Shown: positions 1 through 7,825 of the stretch, piece after piece
Numbering within the stretch: position 1 is the first letter of the stretch
How the letters are laid out: each line of letters starts with the position of its first letter
NCBI RefSeq assembly: GCF_022448905.1
Contig: NZ_JAKVCW010000016.1
Span: 1 to 64,000, forward strand
Source of the DNA: Shimia sp.
GTDB lineage: Bacteria > Pseudomonadota > Alphaproteobacteria > Rhodobacterales > Rhodobacteraceae
Length of the DNA stretch: 64,000 bases
Reading direction: 5' to 3'
The notes under the pieces: generated by a model
Told to the model about the DNA's origin: nothing
What the model saw: only the letters and a program-made list of their open reading frames with translations
Database searches by the model: none
Made by a program: the position numbers and the translations under genes

Positions 1-148
1 CATAGCTGGCTTCCTCAGCCACCTCCGCCATCAGGATCACATCGCGGTCTTTGTTGCCGTCGCGCAGTGAGGAAAGGGTCAGGGACAGTTGATCGCCCAA
101 CACAAGGATAAGCCGCCCTGATGCGTGCGCGGGTGTTTGGATCGTCAT
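1..148 (-). CDS. Cryptochrome/deoxyribodipyrimidine photolyase-related protein (N-terminal fragment)
   Basis: Only the first 49 codons are inside the window; the rest lies beyond the left edge. The reading from the ATG at 148 gives an N-terminus with the LILVLGDQLS motif followed by SLRDGN and a run ending EVAEEASY. That pattern is typical of the prokaryotic photolyase-related family (FeS-BCP/PhrB-like, COG3046), flavoproteins that repair (6-4) photoproducts or act in light sensing. It follows the glutathione peroxidase gene by 16 bases on the same strand, so the two may be co-transcribed as a light/oxidative-stress pair. Identity rests on the N-terminal motif alone; the FAD and Fe-S regions cannot be seen. 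Confidence 0.75.
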   Translation of the reverse strand, partial: MTIQTPAHASGRLILVLGDQLSLTLSSLRDGNKDRDVILMAEVAEEASY

Positions 149-164
149 GAGTAAAAACCAGCGC

Positions 165-686
165 TCAGTTCAGAAGGGCTTCGATTTGCGAAGTCACCGT
201 TTTGGACATCGGTTTGGTCTGGGAAGAAAACTTCGTAACCACTGCGCCGTCAGGGCCAATCAGGACTTTGCTGAAATTCCAGCGCGGCACATAGCCGGCT
301 TCCTCTCGCAGCGACACAAATAGGGGATGCGCGGTTTTGCCTTTCACCGAGGTGATCCCGGTCATCGGCATGTCGATGCCATATTGCAGCTCGCAAAACT
401 CTTTGACTTCTGCGTTTGAGCCCAGCTCTTGTTTGAAGTCATCGGAGGGCACCGCCAGCACCACAAGGCCTTGGTCGCGGTAAGTGTCATAGAGGTCCTG
501 CAGCCCGCGATATTGCTTGGTGAAGGCACATTGCGAGGCGGTGTTCACCACCAAAACCGGCTGGCCTGCCCAATCGGAAACCGCAAGCGTGCCGCCATCC
601 ATCGAGACAAACTTGGCGGACAAGTCCAAGGCCAAGGCAGCTCCTGTCGTGGACAGCGCAAAAATCAAAGCAGTTAGGAACTTCAT
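165..686 (-). CDS. Glutathione peroxidase family protein, exported
   Basis: This 173-residue thiol peroxidase of the GPx family reduces hydroperoxides using thiols. Residues 1-20 form a signal peptide ending ALA, so it probably acts in the periplasm, unlike most cytoplasmic bacterial GPx. The peroxidatic Cys is C53 in NTASQCAFTKQY, and the family WNF motif is at 136-138. The usual FPCNQF segment reads VPSDDF, so the resolving Cys of that loop is absent; C98 (EFCELQYGI) is the other cysteine. The start at 686 has a strong GGAGGG ribosome site. It lies just upstream of the photolyase-related gene on the same strand. Confidence 0.88.
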   Translation of the reverse strand: MKFLTALIFALSTTGAALALDLSAKFVSMDGGTLAVSDWAGQPVLVVNTASQCAFTKQYRGLQDLYDTYRDQGLVVLAVPSDDFKQELGSNAEVKEFCELQYGIDMPMTGITSVKGKTAHPLFVSLREEAGYVPRWNFSKVLIGPDGAVVTKFSSQTKPMSKTVTSQIEALLN

Positions 687-767
687 GTCGACCCTCCGTT
701 TATTCGATTACGGCACAGAGGGCGCCTTGGATGTCCTTTTGATGCTATGCGAGAGGTGCCTGAGGGA

Positions 768-1643
768 TCACGCTTTTAGCTCATAAAACCGTGCGGCGTT
801 GTCCCCAAACACGGCAGCGTGCCAATCGTTGGGGACCAGCGTCTCCATGGCCGCGAACAGAGTGGTATAGTTGGAATAGAGGCTGTCGACCGGGAAGTTT
901 GAGCCAAACATCACGCGGTCTTGGCCAAATTGGGTCAGGCAGGTTTGTACAATTGGCGCGATGCTCTGCTGCGTCCACTGATGGTCAAACATGCCAAGGC
1001 CTGAGAGCTTGCAGGATACGTTGGGCAGGGCGGAAAGAAGCTTCAACTCGTTCGCCCACGCTTCCAAGCCTTTGACGCTGCGGTCATGGGGAGACCCGGC
1101 ATGGCAGAGTGCAACCTGTAGGTCAGACGCTTGCGCCAACACATGGGCGGTGTCTTCCATCAGCTCCGGGATCAGTTGCAAGTCAAAGCGCAAGCCACGC
1201 CCTGCAATCTCCTTCAGGCCAGCTAGAAAACGCGAGTTTTCGAGCAAAGCGTTGGTGCTGGTCACAGCATCTTCGTCCGGTGCGCGGCCGACAATCTGGC
1301 GCACGCCCCGCAGAGTGGAGAGGTTTTGCAGCCGGTCGAGGTCCCTTGCCAACGTGTCCGAAGTGAGGTCGCAAAACGCGACCTGAACCAAAGGCCAATG
1401 CGGGTTTGCCTCTGCCACCTCCTGCACCCAGAGCGCCTCTTGCAGCGGATTTTCAGCACCCACTTGAATGTGGACAGACCCTGAAATGCCATGCTGCCTC
1501 GCGTCACCGCTGAATTCTTCCAGCAGGTAGTTGCGCTGAATGGGGGTCGGGTCACCAAAGAACCGTTCAACACCCTGCGCCATCAGCCAAGGATAATGCA
1601 CCGCGGAGAGATCCCAGAGGTGGTGGTGTGCATCGATCCTCAT
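768..1643 (-). CDS. Amidohydrolase family protein (COG3618, L-fuconolactonase-like)
   Basis: This is a 291-residue TIM-barrel metal-dependent hydrolase. The N-terminal IDAHHHLWD carries the HxH metal ligands at residues 6-8, a later strand has CHAGSP, and the C-terminal strand has MFGSNFPVD, where the final Asp is the expected general base. Relatives hydrolyse sugar lactones (L-fucono-1,5-lactone) or pyrone dicarboxylate lactones, so lactone opening is the likely chemistry; the substrate is unknown. Its ATG overlaps the stop of the SnoaL-like gene by 4 bp (ATGA), giving a two-gene leftward operon divergent from the ABC transporter. Repression by the local LacI-type protein is inferred from operators in the shared promoter region. 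Confidence 0.82.
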   Translation of the reverse strand: MRIDAHHHLWDLSAVHYPWLMAQGVERFFGDPTPIQRNYLLEEFSGDARQHGISGSVHIQVGAENPLQEALWVQEVAEANPHWPLVQVAFCDLTSDTLARDLDRLQNLSTLRGVRQIVGRAPDEDAVTSTNALLENSRFLAGLKEIAGRGLRFDLQLIPELMEDTAHVLAQASDLQVALCHAGSPHDRSVKGLEAWANELKLLSALPNVSCKLSGLGMFDHQWTQQSIAPIVQTCLTQFGQDRVMFGSNFPVDSLYSNYTTLFAAMETLVPNDWHAAVFGDNAARFYELKA

Positions 1644-2644
1644 GTGCGGGGCGCCTCCGCCATGCGGGCCAGAATATCGACGCCCTGCTGTTTCCAGAAG
1701 TGCAGCAGGTCAATGAAGATCCAGTTTTCGGCCAGCTTGTCTCCGTCGCGGCGATAGATGTCGATCACGCGGAACTCACCGGGCTTGCCGGTCGCGGGCA
1801 TGCCCATGAATCCGCCGGTTGGGGTGGCGGTAAAGTTTGGCCAACCAAAAAAGCCGCCAAAATGCCCCTCGGCCATGCGGCAGATGTGGGTGGTTTTGGA
1901 GCGATCAGTGAAGCCCGCGCGGAACGGACCGGAATGCTGCTTGGCGTAGCGCGGGATCGTGTAGGTCGCGCCAATGCCGGCCGGTCCCCACCAGATCATG
2001 TCCTCATGCCAGGTTAGGCGCAGCTCGTCCTCTAGGCTCAACCCGCTGTTCCATTGGCCGAGGTCGGTGATCATCGCGTTGATCGCACCCAGGGTTTTTT
2101 CTCCTGTCTCAGGCGACTGCGGAGTGAACATCAGGCCGTCATGCGTCATCGGGCCCGGTTGCACCAAATGCGCGGCGGTTTGGGGCGGGAACGGCTGCAG
2201 ACCCGCCTGCATCATCAGATGCGGAATGTCGAAATACATCGCGGTTTCGGTCACTTGGCCGTTTTCAACCTTGTTGAACTCGCAATAGCGCAAGAAGGCC
2301 ATTTTGCCCGTGGGGGCGATGCCCAGCCATGGCGCATCAAATAGCCCCATCAGATGTCCCATAGACACCACCCATGTGGAGGCAAACCCATCCATCTCGT
2401 TTTTGCCCGCCATAAAGACATCTTGGCGGCGTTGCAGGTGGGTGAGGGAAGTTTTGAGCGGTGCCCAGAACCGGTCCGCCACAGCCTCAGGCCCATGGAT
2501 TTCATCAAACGGATGGTAGCCGCGCCAGATATGATTCGGCGCATAGTGATGTTTGAGTACCGCTTTGGCTGCCTCGGGTGAGGCAGTGTCCAGATCTCTA
2601 TAGAGCTCTGTTATAATACGTTTTTCTTCTGTGAAGTCAGTCAT
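1640..2644 (-). CDS. SnoaL/NTF2-like double-domain protein (paralogue 1 of 4)
   Basis: This protein has 334 residues from the ATG at 2644 (MTDFTEEK); an upstream in-frame extension would run through the promoter and operators and is rejected. Two SnoaL-like halves are visible. The first carries LGIAPTGK with a following Phe-Asn-Lys strand. The second carries WWGPAGIG and later a GMPATGK block ending NWIFIDLLHFWKQQGVDI. The family has a cone-shaped alpha+beta fold used by polyketide cyclases, dehydratases and isomerases; no catalytic assignment is possible here. It shares block order with the protein at 9156-10214, which points to duplication. It is the first gene of the leftward operon with the amidohydrolase. 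Confidence 0.8.
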   Translation of the reverse strand: MTDFTEEKRIITELYRDLDTASPEAAKAVLKHHYAPNHIWRGYHPFDEIHGPEAVADRFWAPLKTSLTHLQRRQDVFMAGKNEMDGFASTWVVSMGHLMGLFDAPWLGIAPTGKMAFLRYCEFNKVENGQVTETAMYFDIPHLMMQAGLQPFPPQTAAHLVQPGPMTHDGLMFTPQSPETGEKTLGAINAMITDLGQWNSGLSLEDELRLTWHEDMIWWGPAGIGATYTIPRYAKQHSGPFRAGFTDRSKTTHICRMAEGHFGGFFGWPNFTATPTGGFMGMPATGKPGEFRVIDIYRRDGDKLAENWIFIDLLHFWKQQGVDILARMAEAPRT

Positions 2645-2657
2645 GGTTTGGGTCGCT

Positions 2658-2673
2658 TTGCATACGTTTGCAA
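2658..2673. promoter_or_regulatory. Putative LacI-type operator O1
   Basis: TTGCATACGTTTGCAA is a 16-bp near-palindrome (one mismatched pair) with the central CG typical of LacI/GalR-family operators. It lies 14 bases upstream of the leftward SnoaL-like gene. It matches the second site at 2713-2728 in all but two positions. The likely ligand is the LacI-type repressor encoded at 10975-12012; that link is inferred. Confidence 0.72.
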
Positions 2674-2680
2674 AAAAGTC

Positions 2681-2710
2681 TTGCCGAATTCCTAATCCTA
2701 AGTCTACCCT
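2681..2710 (+). promoter_or_regulatory. Possible rightward promoter of the ABC-importer operon
   Basis: TTGCCG (2681-2686) and TACCCT (2705-2710) are 18 bp apart and sit between the two LacI-type operators, with the second operator immediately downstream where it would cover the transcription start. The -10 match is weak, so this is only a positional suggestion. Confidence 0.3.
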
Positions 2711-2712
2711 CT

Positions 2713-2728
2713 GTGCATACGTATGCAA
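2713..2728. promoter_or_regulatory. Putative LacI-type operator O2
   Basis: GTGCATACGTATGCAA contains a perfect 14-bp palindrome TGCATACGTATGCA at 2714-2727 with a central CG. It is 29 bases upstream of the ABC ATPase start. Its centre is 55 bp from that of O1, about five helical turns, which suits looping or cooperative repression of both divergent operons. Confidence 0.78.
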
Positions 2729-2757
2729 AATGCATGTGACATCGGACGGGGGACCAC

Positions 2758-3810
2758 ATGGCCGAAATTCAGCTGCGCAATGTAGGCAAGCGCTGGGGCA
2801 GTTTTGTCGGGGTCGACAATTTTGATCTGACGATTGCGGATCAGGAGTTTCTGGTTCTGCTTGGCCCCTCAGGCTGCGGCAAGACCACAACCATGCGCAT
2901 GATTGCCGGATTGGAAGACGCCAGCGAGGGCGACATCCTGATTGATGGCAAGAAGGTCAATGATCTGGAACCTAAAGACCGCGATGTGGCGATGGTGTTT
3001 CAGTCCTACGCGCTTTACCCGAATATGAATGTTTATGAGAACATCCGCTTCCCGCTGAAGGTGCGGGGGATTGATCCGGCGACACATGACGAAAAGGTGC
3101 GCCGCGCCTCTGCGATGGTTGAATTGGACGAATTCCTGCACCGCAAACCCGCGGAACTCTCCGGTGGTCAGCGGCAGCGTGTGGCGCTCGCCCGCGCCAT
3201 TGTGCGCGAACCCAATGTGTTCCTGATGGACGAACCGTTGTCCAACCTTGACGCCAAGCTGCGGGTTTCCACTCGTGCCCAGATTAAAAACCTGAGCCAC
3301 GAGCTTTCAGTCACCACCATCTATGTGACCCACGATCAGATCGAGGCCATGACTTTGGCGGATCGGGTTGTGGTGATGAAAAAAGGCGTGGTGCAGCAGG
3401 TCGGTAGCCCGACAGAGATTTACGACGCGCCAGCCAATACGTTTGTTGCGAGCTTCATTGGCAATCCAGCGATGAACTTGATGAGCGGACGCATGGAAGG
3501 CGGCACATTTGTTGCTGAGAACGTGCGGGTCGAAGGCCTGTCCGCGCCGGACGGTCCTGTGACCTTGGGCTTCCGCGCTGAGGACGCGGGCCTTGGAGAC
3601 GCAGGCCATCATGAAATCACTGCACCGATCTACACACTCGAGCTGCTCGGGGACGCCACGATGGTGACCGTCCGCATTGGCGGCGAGCTGGTCGCTGTGC
3701 GCGCACCCAAAGATTACCGATCAGAGATTGGCGACACGGTGTCTTTGTCCGTGCCGGCTGAGATCTGCCACCTGTTTGACGCCGAAACCGGCGCCAGAAT
3801 TGAGGCCTGA
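2758..3810 (+). CDS. Carbohydrate ABC transporter ATP-binding protein (UgpC/MalK type)
   Basis: This 350-residue cytoplasmic ATPase energises the importer encoded by the next three genes. Walker A GPSGCGKTT is at 36-44, the Q-loop is FQSYALYP, the signature LSGGQ is at 134-138, Walker B and the catalytic Glu are in FLMDEP near 155-160, and the H-loop follows. The C-terminal third matches the TOBE/MalK regulatory domain. Length and layout are those of the CUT1 sugar/polyol subfamily, which includes UgpC and MalK. It is the first gene of the rightward operon, directly behind the twin LacI-type operators. The substrate cannot be read from this subunit. Confidence 0.92.
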   Translation: MAEIQLRNVGKRWGSFVGVDNFDLTIADQEFLVLLGPSGCGKTTTMRMIAGLEDASEGDILIDGKKVNDLEPKDRDVAMVFQSYALYPNMNVYENIRFPLKVRGIDPATHDEKVRRASAMVELDEFLHRKPAELSGGQRQRVALARAIVREPNVFLMDEPLSNLDAKLRVSTRAQIKNLSHELSVTTIYVTHDQIEAMTLADRVVVMKKGVVQQVGSPTEIYDAPANTFVASFIGNPAMNLMSGRMEGGTFVAENVRVEGLSAPDGPVTLGFRAEDAGLGDAGHHEITAPIYTLELLGDATMVTVRIGGELVAVRAPKDYRSEIGDTVSLSVPAEICHLFDAETGARIEA

Positions 3811-3909
3811 CGGCTTCACACCAACAACCGGCGATCAACGCCGGGGGCGAGAGGGTGCGCGATTGCAAGGCGCACCTGCAAACACAGAAACGCAACAGGG
3901 AGAAAAGTT

Positions 3910-5154
3910 ATGTTTCTAAAGAAATTAACCGCCGCCGGTGCCTTTGCCGGTCTCATGGGAACCGCAGCCTTTGCTGCTGATTGCGGGCCAGAGGGCCAGT
4001 CGATCCGCATCCTCGCATCCGACTTCCCAGCCATCCACGCTGTGGCAGGTGCTGCAGAAGCCAACTGTGCAAGTGGCGCCGCGGAGTTCACCCGCAACCA
4101 CACCACTGAGGCGCGCCAGATCATGAACGCGGCGCTGACACCGAACCCAGCAGAGTACACCTCTGTGATTGTGGCCAACTCGACACTGACACAGCTGATG
4201 AACGACGGCCTTGTGCGTCCGCTCAACGATCTGGTTGAAAAATACGGTCAGAACATTCCAGAGAACCTGCTGATCAGCATCGATGGCAACATCATGGCTG
4301 TGGCCTTCATGGCAAACTCTCAGCATCTGTTCTCCCGTAAGGACCTTCTGGAGAAGGCAGGCGTTGCCGAGGTGCCATCCACCTACGCGGAAATGATCGA
4401 CGCGGCCAAATCCATCCGCGACGCGGGTATCATGGAATACCCGGTCGTGATGAACATGAAGACCGGTTGGAACGTCGGCGAAAGCTTCAACCTTGCGTTC
4501 ATGGCGCATGGTGGTGAGTTCTTCAAACCCGGCACCGCAGAGCCATCTGTGAACAGCCCGGCCGGTGTGGCCGCGTTGGAGACCCTGAAAGGTCTGGTGG
4601 AATATGCGCATCCGGATCATTTGACCCAAGCCTCCAACGAGACCCAAGGTCTGTGGGAAGCCGGTCAGGCGGCGCTGGGCATCATGTGGGGCTCGCGCGG
4701 CGCGCCAATTCTGGATGACGAAGGCTCCACCGCCGAGATTACTTCCAACACCGTCCTGACTGCGGCTCCATCTGTTGAGGAAGGCGGCGTGCCAGGAGCA
4801 ACTCTTTGGTGGGATGGTTTCACCATCGCTTCCAACGTGTCTGACGAAGAAGCCGAGGCGACTTTTGCTGCGCTTGCAAGCGCACTGAACAAAGAGATGG
4901 TTATGGCCAACAACGACGACGCGGTCTGGCTGCTCGACGGCTTTACACCGGGTGCTGCAGCGGAAGGTGTTTCTGCCACTGCCAAGGCAGGCGCGAAGCC
5001 TTACCCAATGATCCCGCAGATCGGCTTGATGCATAACGCGCTGGGCGCGGAGTTGGCGGACTTCCTCAAAGGCGATGAAAGCGCAGAACAGGCGCTGGCG
5101 GACGTCGAGGCGGCCTACATCACCGCCGCCAAAGAAGCGGGTTTCCTCCAGTAA
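3910..5154 (+). CDS. ABC transporter substrate-binding protein (extracellular solute-binding family 1)
   Basis: This 414-residue periplasmic binding protein has a Sec signal peptide ending about residue 22 (TAAFAADCG). The body has the layout of family 1 sugar/polyol-binding proteins: an aromatic-rich C-terminal lobe (TLWWDGFTIASN) and a hinge region. It should set the importer's specificity, but no family member with known ligand is recognisable to me. An AGGGAG ribosome site precedes the ATG. A hairpin followed by a T-run lies right after the stop, a common arrangement that raises binding-protein expression relative to the permeases. Confidence 0.9.
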   Translation: MFLKKLTAAGAFAGLMGTAAFAADCGPEGQSIRILASDFPAIHAVAGAAEANCASGAAEFTRNHTTEARQIMNAALTPNPAEYTSVIVANSTLTQLMNDGLVRPLNDLVEKYGQNIPENLLISIDGNIMAVAFMANSQHLFSRKDLLEKAGVAEVPSTYAEMIDAAKSIRDAGIMEYPVVMNMKTGWNVGESFNLAFMAHGGEFFKPGTAEPSVNSPAGVAALETLKGLVEYAHPDHLTQASNETQGLWEAGQAALGIMWGSRGAPILDDEGSTAEITSNTVLTAAPSVEEGGVPGATLWWDGFTIASNVSDEEAEATFAALASALNKEMVMANNDDAVWLLDGFTPGAAAEGVSATAKAGAKPYPMIPQIGLMHNALGAELADFLKGDESAEQALADVEAAYITAAKEAGFLQ

Positions 5155-5162
5155 TCCTCCCC

Positions 5163-5203
5163 TGAGAGGGCCTTCGGGGCCTCTCATCCCCTCAACTTTT
5201 TTT
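5163..5203 (+). terminator. Intercistronic hairpin with T-run after the binding-protein gene
   Basis: TGAGAGG and CCTCTCA (5163-5186) form a stem with one internal G:G mismatch closed by a TTCG tetraloop, followed by seven T at 5197-5203. It lies 9 bases after the binding-protein stop and 17 before the permease start. It probably acts as a partial terminator or 3' mRNA stabiliser. Confidence 0.75.
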
Positions 5204-5220
5204 CCACCGGGACGTAGGCT

Positions 5221-6252
5221 ATGAAGCATCGCACCTTTTTCTGGTTCATCTTACCGACGCTCTCCGCGATGATCCTGTTCATCGCGCTGCCCATTGTTTC
5301 GGTGTTTGTTCAGTCGCTTTTTGTGGCGCATGAACAAGTGCTTGTGGTGTCTGAAAGCTGCGGCCCGTTTGGCTGTACCCCCACCACATCCGTCGATCTG
5401 GAAGCCACCGAGAAGCTCCGCGAAGAGGCGCCTTTGGGTCGGTTCAACGGGTTGGGCACCTATTTCAACCGCTCCCATCTGGCGATTGCGGAAATTGGCG
5501 AAGCCTGGGCGAGTTCTGACAGTCTGGGGGCGTTCTGGAGCCAGATTTACAACCTACCATTCTACAACGCGTTGATCTTCACGCTGACCTATACCTTTGT
5601 GGTGACACCAGCGGTGCTGGTGCTTGGCCTGGCTATCGCCGTTGGGGTGAACAATCTGCCACGCGCGCTCAAAGGCCCGTCGATCTTTGTCTCTCTCCTG
5701 CCGTTCCTTGTAACCCCTCTGGTGGGGTCTCTGATCTTGTTTTGGATGGTGGATGGGGATGGCGTGATCGGCGCGACCATTCAGAAGATCTTCAACGATC
5801 CCTCGCTGAGCCTGAAAGCCTCTACAGCGCTCACTTGGATCATGCTGATCGTCTACGGCATCTGGCATACGCTGCCGTTCAGCTTCATCACATTCTATGC
5901 CGGATTGCAGACCGTCCCAGACGACACACTCGAAGCGGCGCAGATTGATGGGGCGTCCAAGTGGCAGACCATGATCCACGTTGTGGTGCCACATCTGATG
6001 CCGCTGGTGTCCTTCGTGACGCTGATGCTGATCATGGACAACCTGCGCGTCTTTGAACCCATTGTCAGCTTTTCGGCGGAGGCCCATGCCCGCTCGCTCA
6101 GCTGGGTGATCTTCAATGACCTGCGCGAAAGCGGCAACCCGCTTTACGCCTCTGCCGGAGCCACCTCCTTGCTGACCATCATCATCGTGATCTTCCTGAT
6201 GATGCCCGTCCTGGTGCGCACCTGGCGCGACTTCACCCGCAAATCCCACTGA
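5221..6252 (+). CDS. ABC transporter permease, MalF/UgpA type
   Basis: This 343-residue inner-membrane permease belongs to the importer. It has an N-terminal hydrophobic helix followed by a periplasmic loop with two Cys (ESCGPFGC), then several membrane helices and the EAA cytoplasmic loop near DTLEAAQIDGASKWQ, which docks on the ATPase. The loop between helices 1 and 2 is longer than minimal UgpA proteins, as in MalF. It is ten bases upstream of its partner permease and certainly in the same operon. It should form a heterodimer with the product of 6263-7144. Confidence 0.9.
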   Translation: MKHRTFFWFILPTLSAMILFIALPIVSVFVQSLFVAHEQVLVVSESCGPFGCTPTTSVDLEATEKLREEAPLGRFNGLGTYFNRSHLAIAEIGEAWASSDSLGAFWSQIYNLPFYNALIFTLTYTFVVTPAVLVLGLAIAVGVNNLPRALKGPSIFVSLLPFLVTPLVGSLILFWMVDGDGVIGATIQKIFNDPSLSLKASTALTWIMLIVYGIWHTLPFSFITFYAGLQTVPDDTLEAAQIDGASKWQTMIHVVVPHLMPLVSFVTLMLIMDNLRVFEPIVSFSAEAHARSLSWVIFNDLRESGNPLYASAGATSLLTIIIVIFLMMPVLVRTWRDFTRKSH

Positions 6253-6262
6253 GGACAGACAC

Positions 6263-7144
6263 ATGGCGACCAAAGCACAATCCCGCATGACCCCGCTGAA
6301 GCTGTTCTCCTACACCTTCGTGGCGCTCTGGCTGATCATCGCAGCCTTCCCTTTCTTCTGGACCTTCTGGGGCAGCTTCAAAGTGCAGGCTGACTTCCTC
6401 TCCAAGGCGGACTGGCGCAATGCGCTTTATGGGGCCAACACCATTGCGCAGACCGGCAGCGCATTTACGGCGGAGGCCTATCGCGGGGCTTGGATTGACG
6501 AAGAATTCTGGTTCAACTTCAAGAACACCGGTATCGTGGTGTTCTTCACTGTGGTGATTTCGCTGACCTTCGGCACGCTTGGCGGCTATGCTCTGGCGCG
6601 CTCCGGCTTCCGCTACGCTTTCTGGATCCTGATGGCGGCACTGGTGTTCCGCGCCATGCCACACATCACGCTGGTGTCCGGCTATCTGCTACCGTTCTTC
6701 GAGTGGAACGTCTGGGGCATCCTGCCCACCACCATCATCGTTCTTGTGGCTATCAATCAGCCGTTTACGCTCTGGATGCTGCACAGCTTCTTCAAGAACA
6801 TCCCCAAAGACATGGATGAAAGCGCCATGGTCGACGGCTGCACCCGCTTCCAGGCCTTCCGTTATGTGATTGTGCCGGTGATGTGGCCAGGTGTGATCAC
6901 CACGGGTCTGTTCAGCTTCCTGCTAGCCTACAACGACTTTACCGTCGCGGCGATGCTTTTGAGTGAGGAAAACGAGACCATCATTCCGGCGATCAACAGC
7001 TTCATGGGCACCACCCAGGTCGAGGGCAAAGTCATGTACGCCGTGGCCGCCGTGGTCTCCACCGTTGCGCCACTCTTTGTGCTTATCCTGTTCTTCCAGC
7101 GCCAGATTGTCTCCGGCCTGACCGCAGGGGCGGTGAAAGGATGA
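6263..7144 (+). CDS. ABC transporter permease, MalG/UgpE type
   Basis: This 293-residue second permease of the importer has about six membrane helices. The EAA-type loop is recognisable around DMDESAMVDGCTRFQ, followed by the conserved PVMWPG segment. The fold, length and ending QRQIVSGLTAGAVKG are typical of CUT1 MalG-like subunits. The stop codon overlaps the ATG of a 44-codon ORF by 4 bp, so translation could continue into the catabolic genes. Confidence 0.92.
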   Translation: MATKAQSRMTPLKLFSYTFVALWLIIAAFPFFWTFWGSFKVQADFLSKADWRNALYGANTIAQTGSAFTAEAYRGAWIDEEFWFNFKNTGIVVFFTVVISLTFGTLGGYALARSGFRYAFWILMAALVFRAMPHITLVSGYLLPFFEWNVWGILPTTIIVLVAINQPFTLWMLHSFFKNIPKDMDESAMVDGCTRFQAFRYVIVPVMWPGVITTGLFSFLLAYNDFTVAAMLLSEENETIIPAINSFMGTTQVEGKVMYAVAAVVSTVAPLFVLILFFQRQIVSGLTAGAVKG

Positions 7145-7275
7145 GTTCTTCCGCCCGCCATAACGCCATGGCGCGTCATCCGGCGCTCAACAGAATGCCA
7201 CGGGATTTCATAGGGCAGGGGGCGTTACGTTCCCTGACAATCCTCAACACCATTCTGAAAGGAGAGGCCCCATGA
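7141..7275 (+). CDS. Possible translationally coupled small ORF (44 codons)
   Basis: The ORF starts with an ATG overlapping the permease stop (ATGA at 7141-7144) and ends with a TGA overlapping the ATG of the next gene (ATGA at 7272-7275), so it fills the gap exactly with 4-bp overlaps at both ends. The product begins MSSSARHNAMARHP and ends NTILKGEAP; it is basic, has no membrane helix and matches no family I know. The double coupling is suggestive but could be chance, because the AAGGAGAGG ribosome site for the next gene lies inside it. Nothing supports a function. Confidence 0.35.
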   Translation: MSSSARHNAMARHPALNRMPRDFIGQGALRSLTILNTILKGEAP

Positions 7276-7802
7276 AAGGCTCCCGCCCCGAACAAGCCGT
7301 GCTGACGCGCGACACTGATATGAGCAAGACCGAAGCCACCCGCGCCGTGATCGAAGCCATGGTGGATGGTCTGAATGACCACCGCATCGACGATATTGGC
7401 GAGTTCTTCGCCCAAGGGTTCCGTTGGATGGGCAACCAAGGTTGCGGCACCAAAACGGGTCTGCAGGAATTTCAAGACAACTGGCAGCGCCCGTTTCAGG
7501 CGGCGTTTTCGGACAAGACCTGTATCGATGAGGCACGCCTCTACATGGGCGAATGGGCCGCTGCTTTTGGCCGTCAGGAAGCCACGCACAGCGGCGAGTT
7601 CCTCGGCATCGCGCCAACCGGCAAGCGGGTGGAAATTCGCTACATGGACTTCTGGAAAGTTGTCGACGGCAAAATCGTCGACAATTGGGTGAACGTGGAT
7701 TTCGCCCATGTCGCCGCACAGCTAGGCGTCGACCTGTTTAACGGCGAAGGCTGGGAAGCCTTTGATCGCGGCGAAAAAGAAGCGCCGCGCCCCCAAAACT
7801 GA
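7272..7802 (+). CDS. SnoaL/NTF2-like single-domain protein (paralogue 2 of 4)
   Basis: At 176 residues, this is the only single-domain member among the four SnoaL-like proteins. The C-terminal half carries the family block [19 protein letters not shown], then a [14 protein letters not shown] strand and AQLGVDLF, almost the same block as in the protein at 9156-10214. An excellent ribosome site (AAGGAGAGG) supports the start at 7272; an internal Met at codon 17 is a weaker alternative. It sits 23 bases before the dehydrogenase gene. Possible chemistry for the fold includes dehydration, isomerisation or hydrolysis of a small metabolite. Confidence 0.8.
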   Translation: MKGSRPEQAVLTRDTDMSKTEATRAVIEAMVDGLNDHRIDDIGEFFAQGFRWMGNQGCGTKTGLQEFQDNWQRPFQAAFSDKTCIDEARLYMGEWAAAFGRQEATHSGEFLGIAPTGKRVEIRYMDFWKVVDGKIVDNWVNVDFAHVAAQLGVDLFNGEGWEAFDRGEKEAPRPQN

Positions 7803-7825
7803 TCCTGTCAATTGAGGATAAGACA

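Noticed and set aside
2612..2617. TATAAT hexamer upstream of the ABC operon
   Set aside because: Lies inside the leftward SnoaL-like coding region with no -35 match in the right position for the rightward operon, before both operators.
3925..5229. Leftward 434-codon ORF
   Set aside because: Exactly antisense to the signal-peptide-bearing substrate-binding protein; Cys/His/Arg-rich composition of a high-GC shadow frame and no domain.
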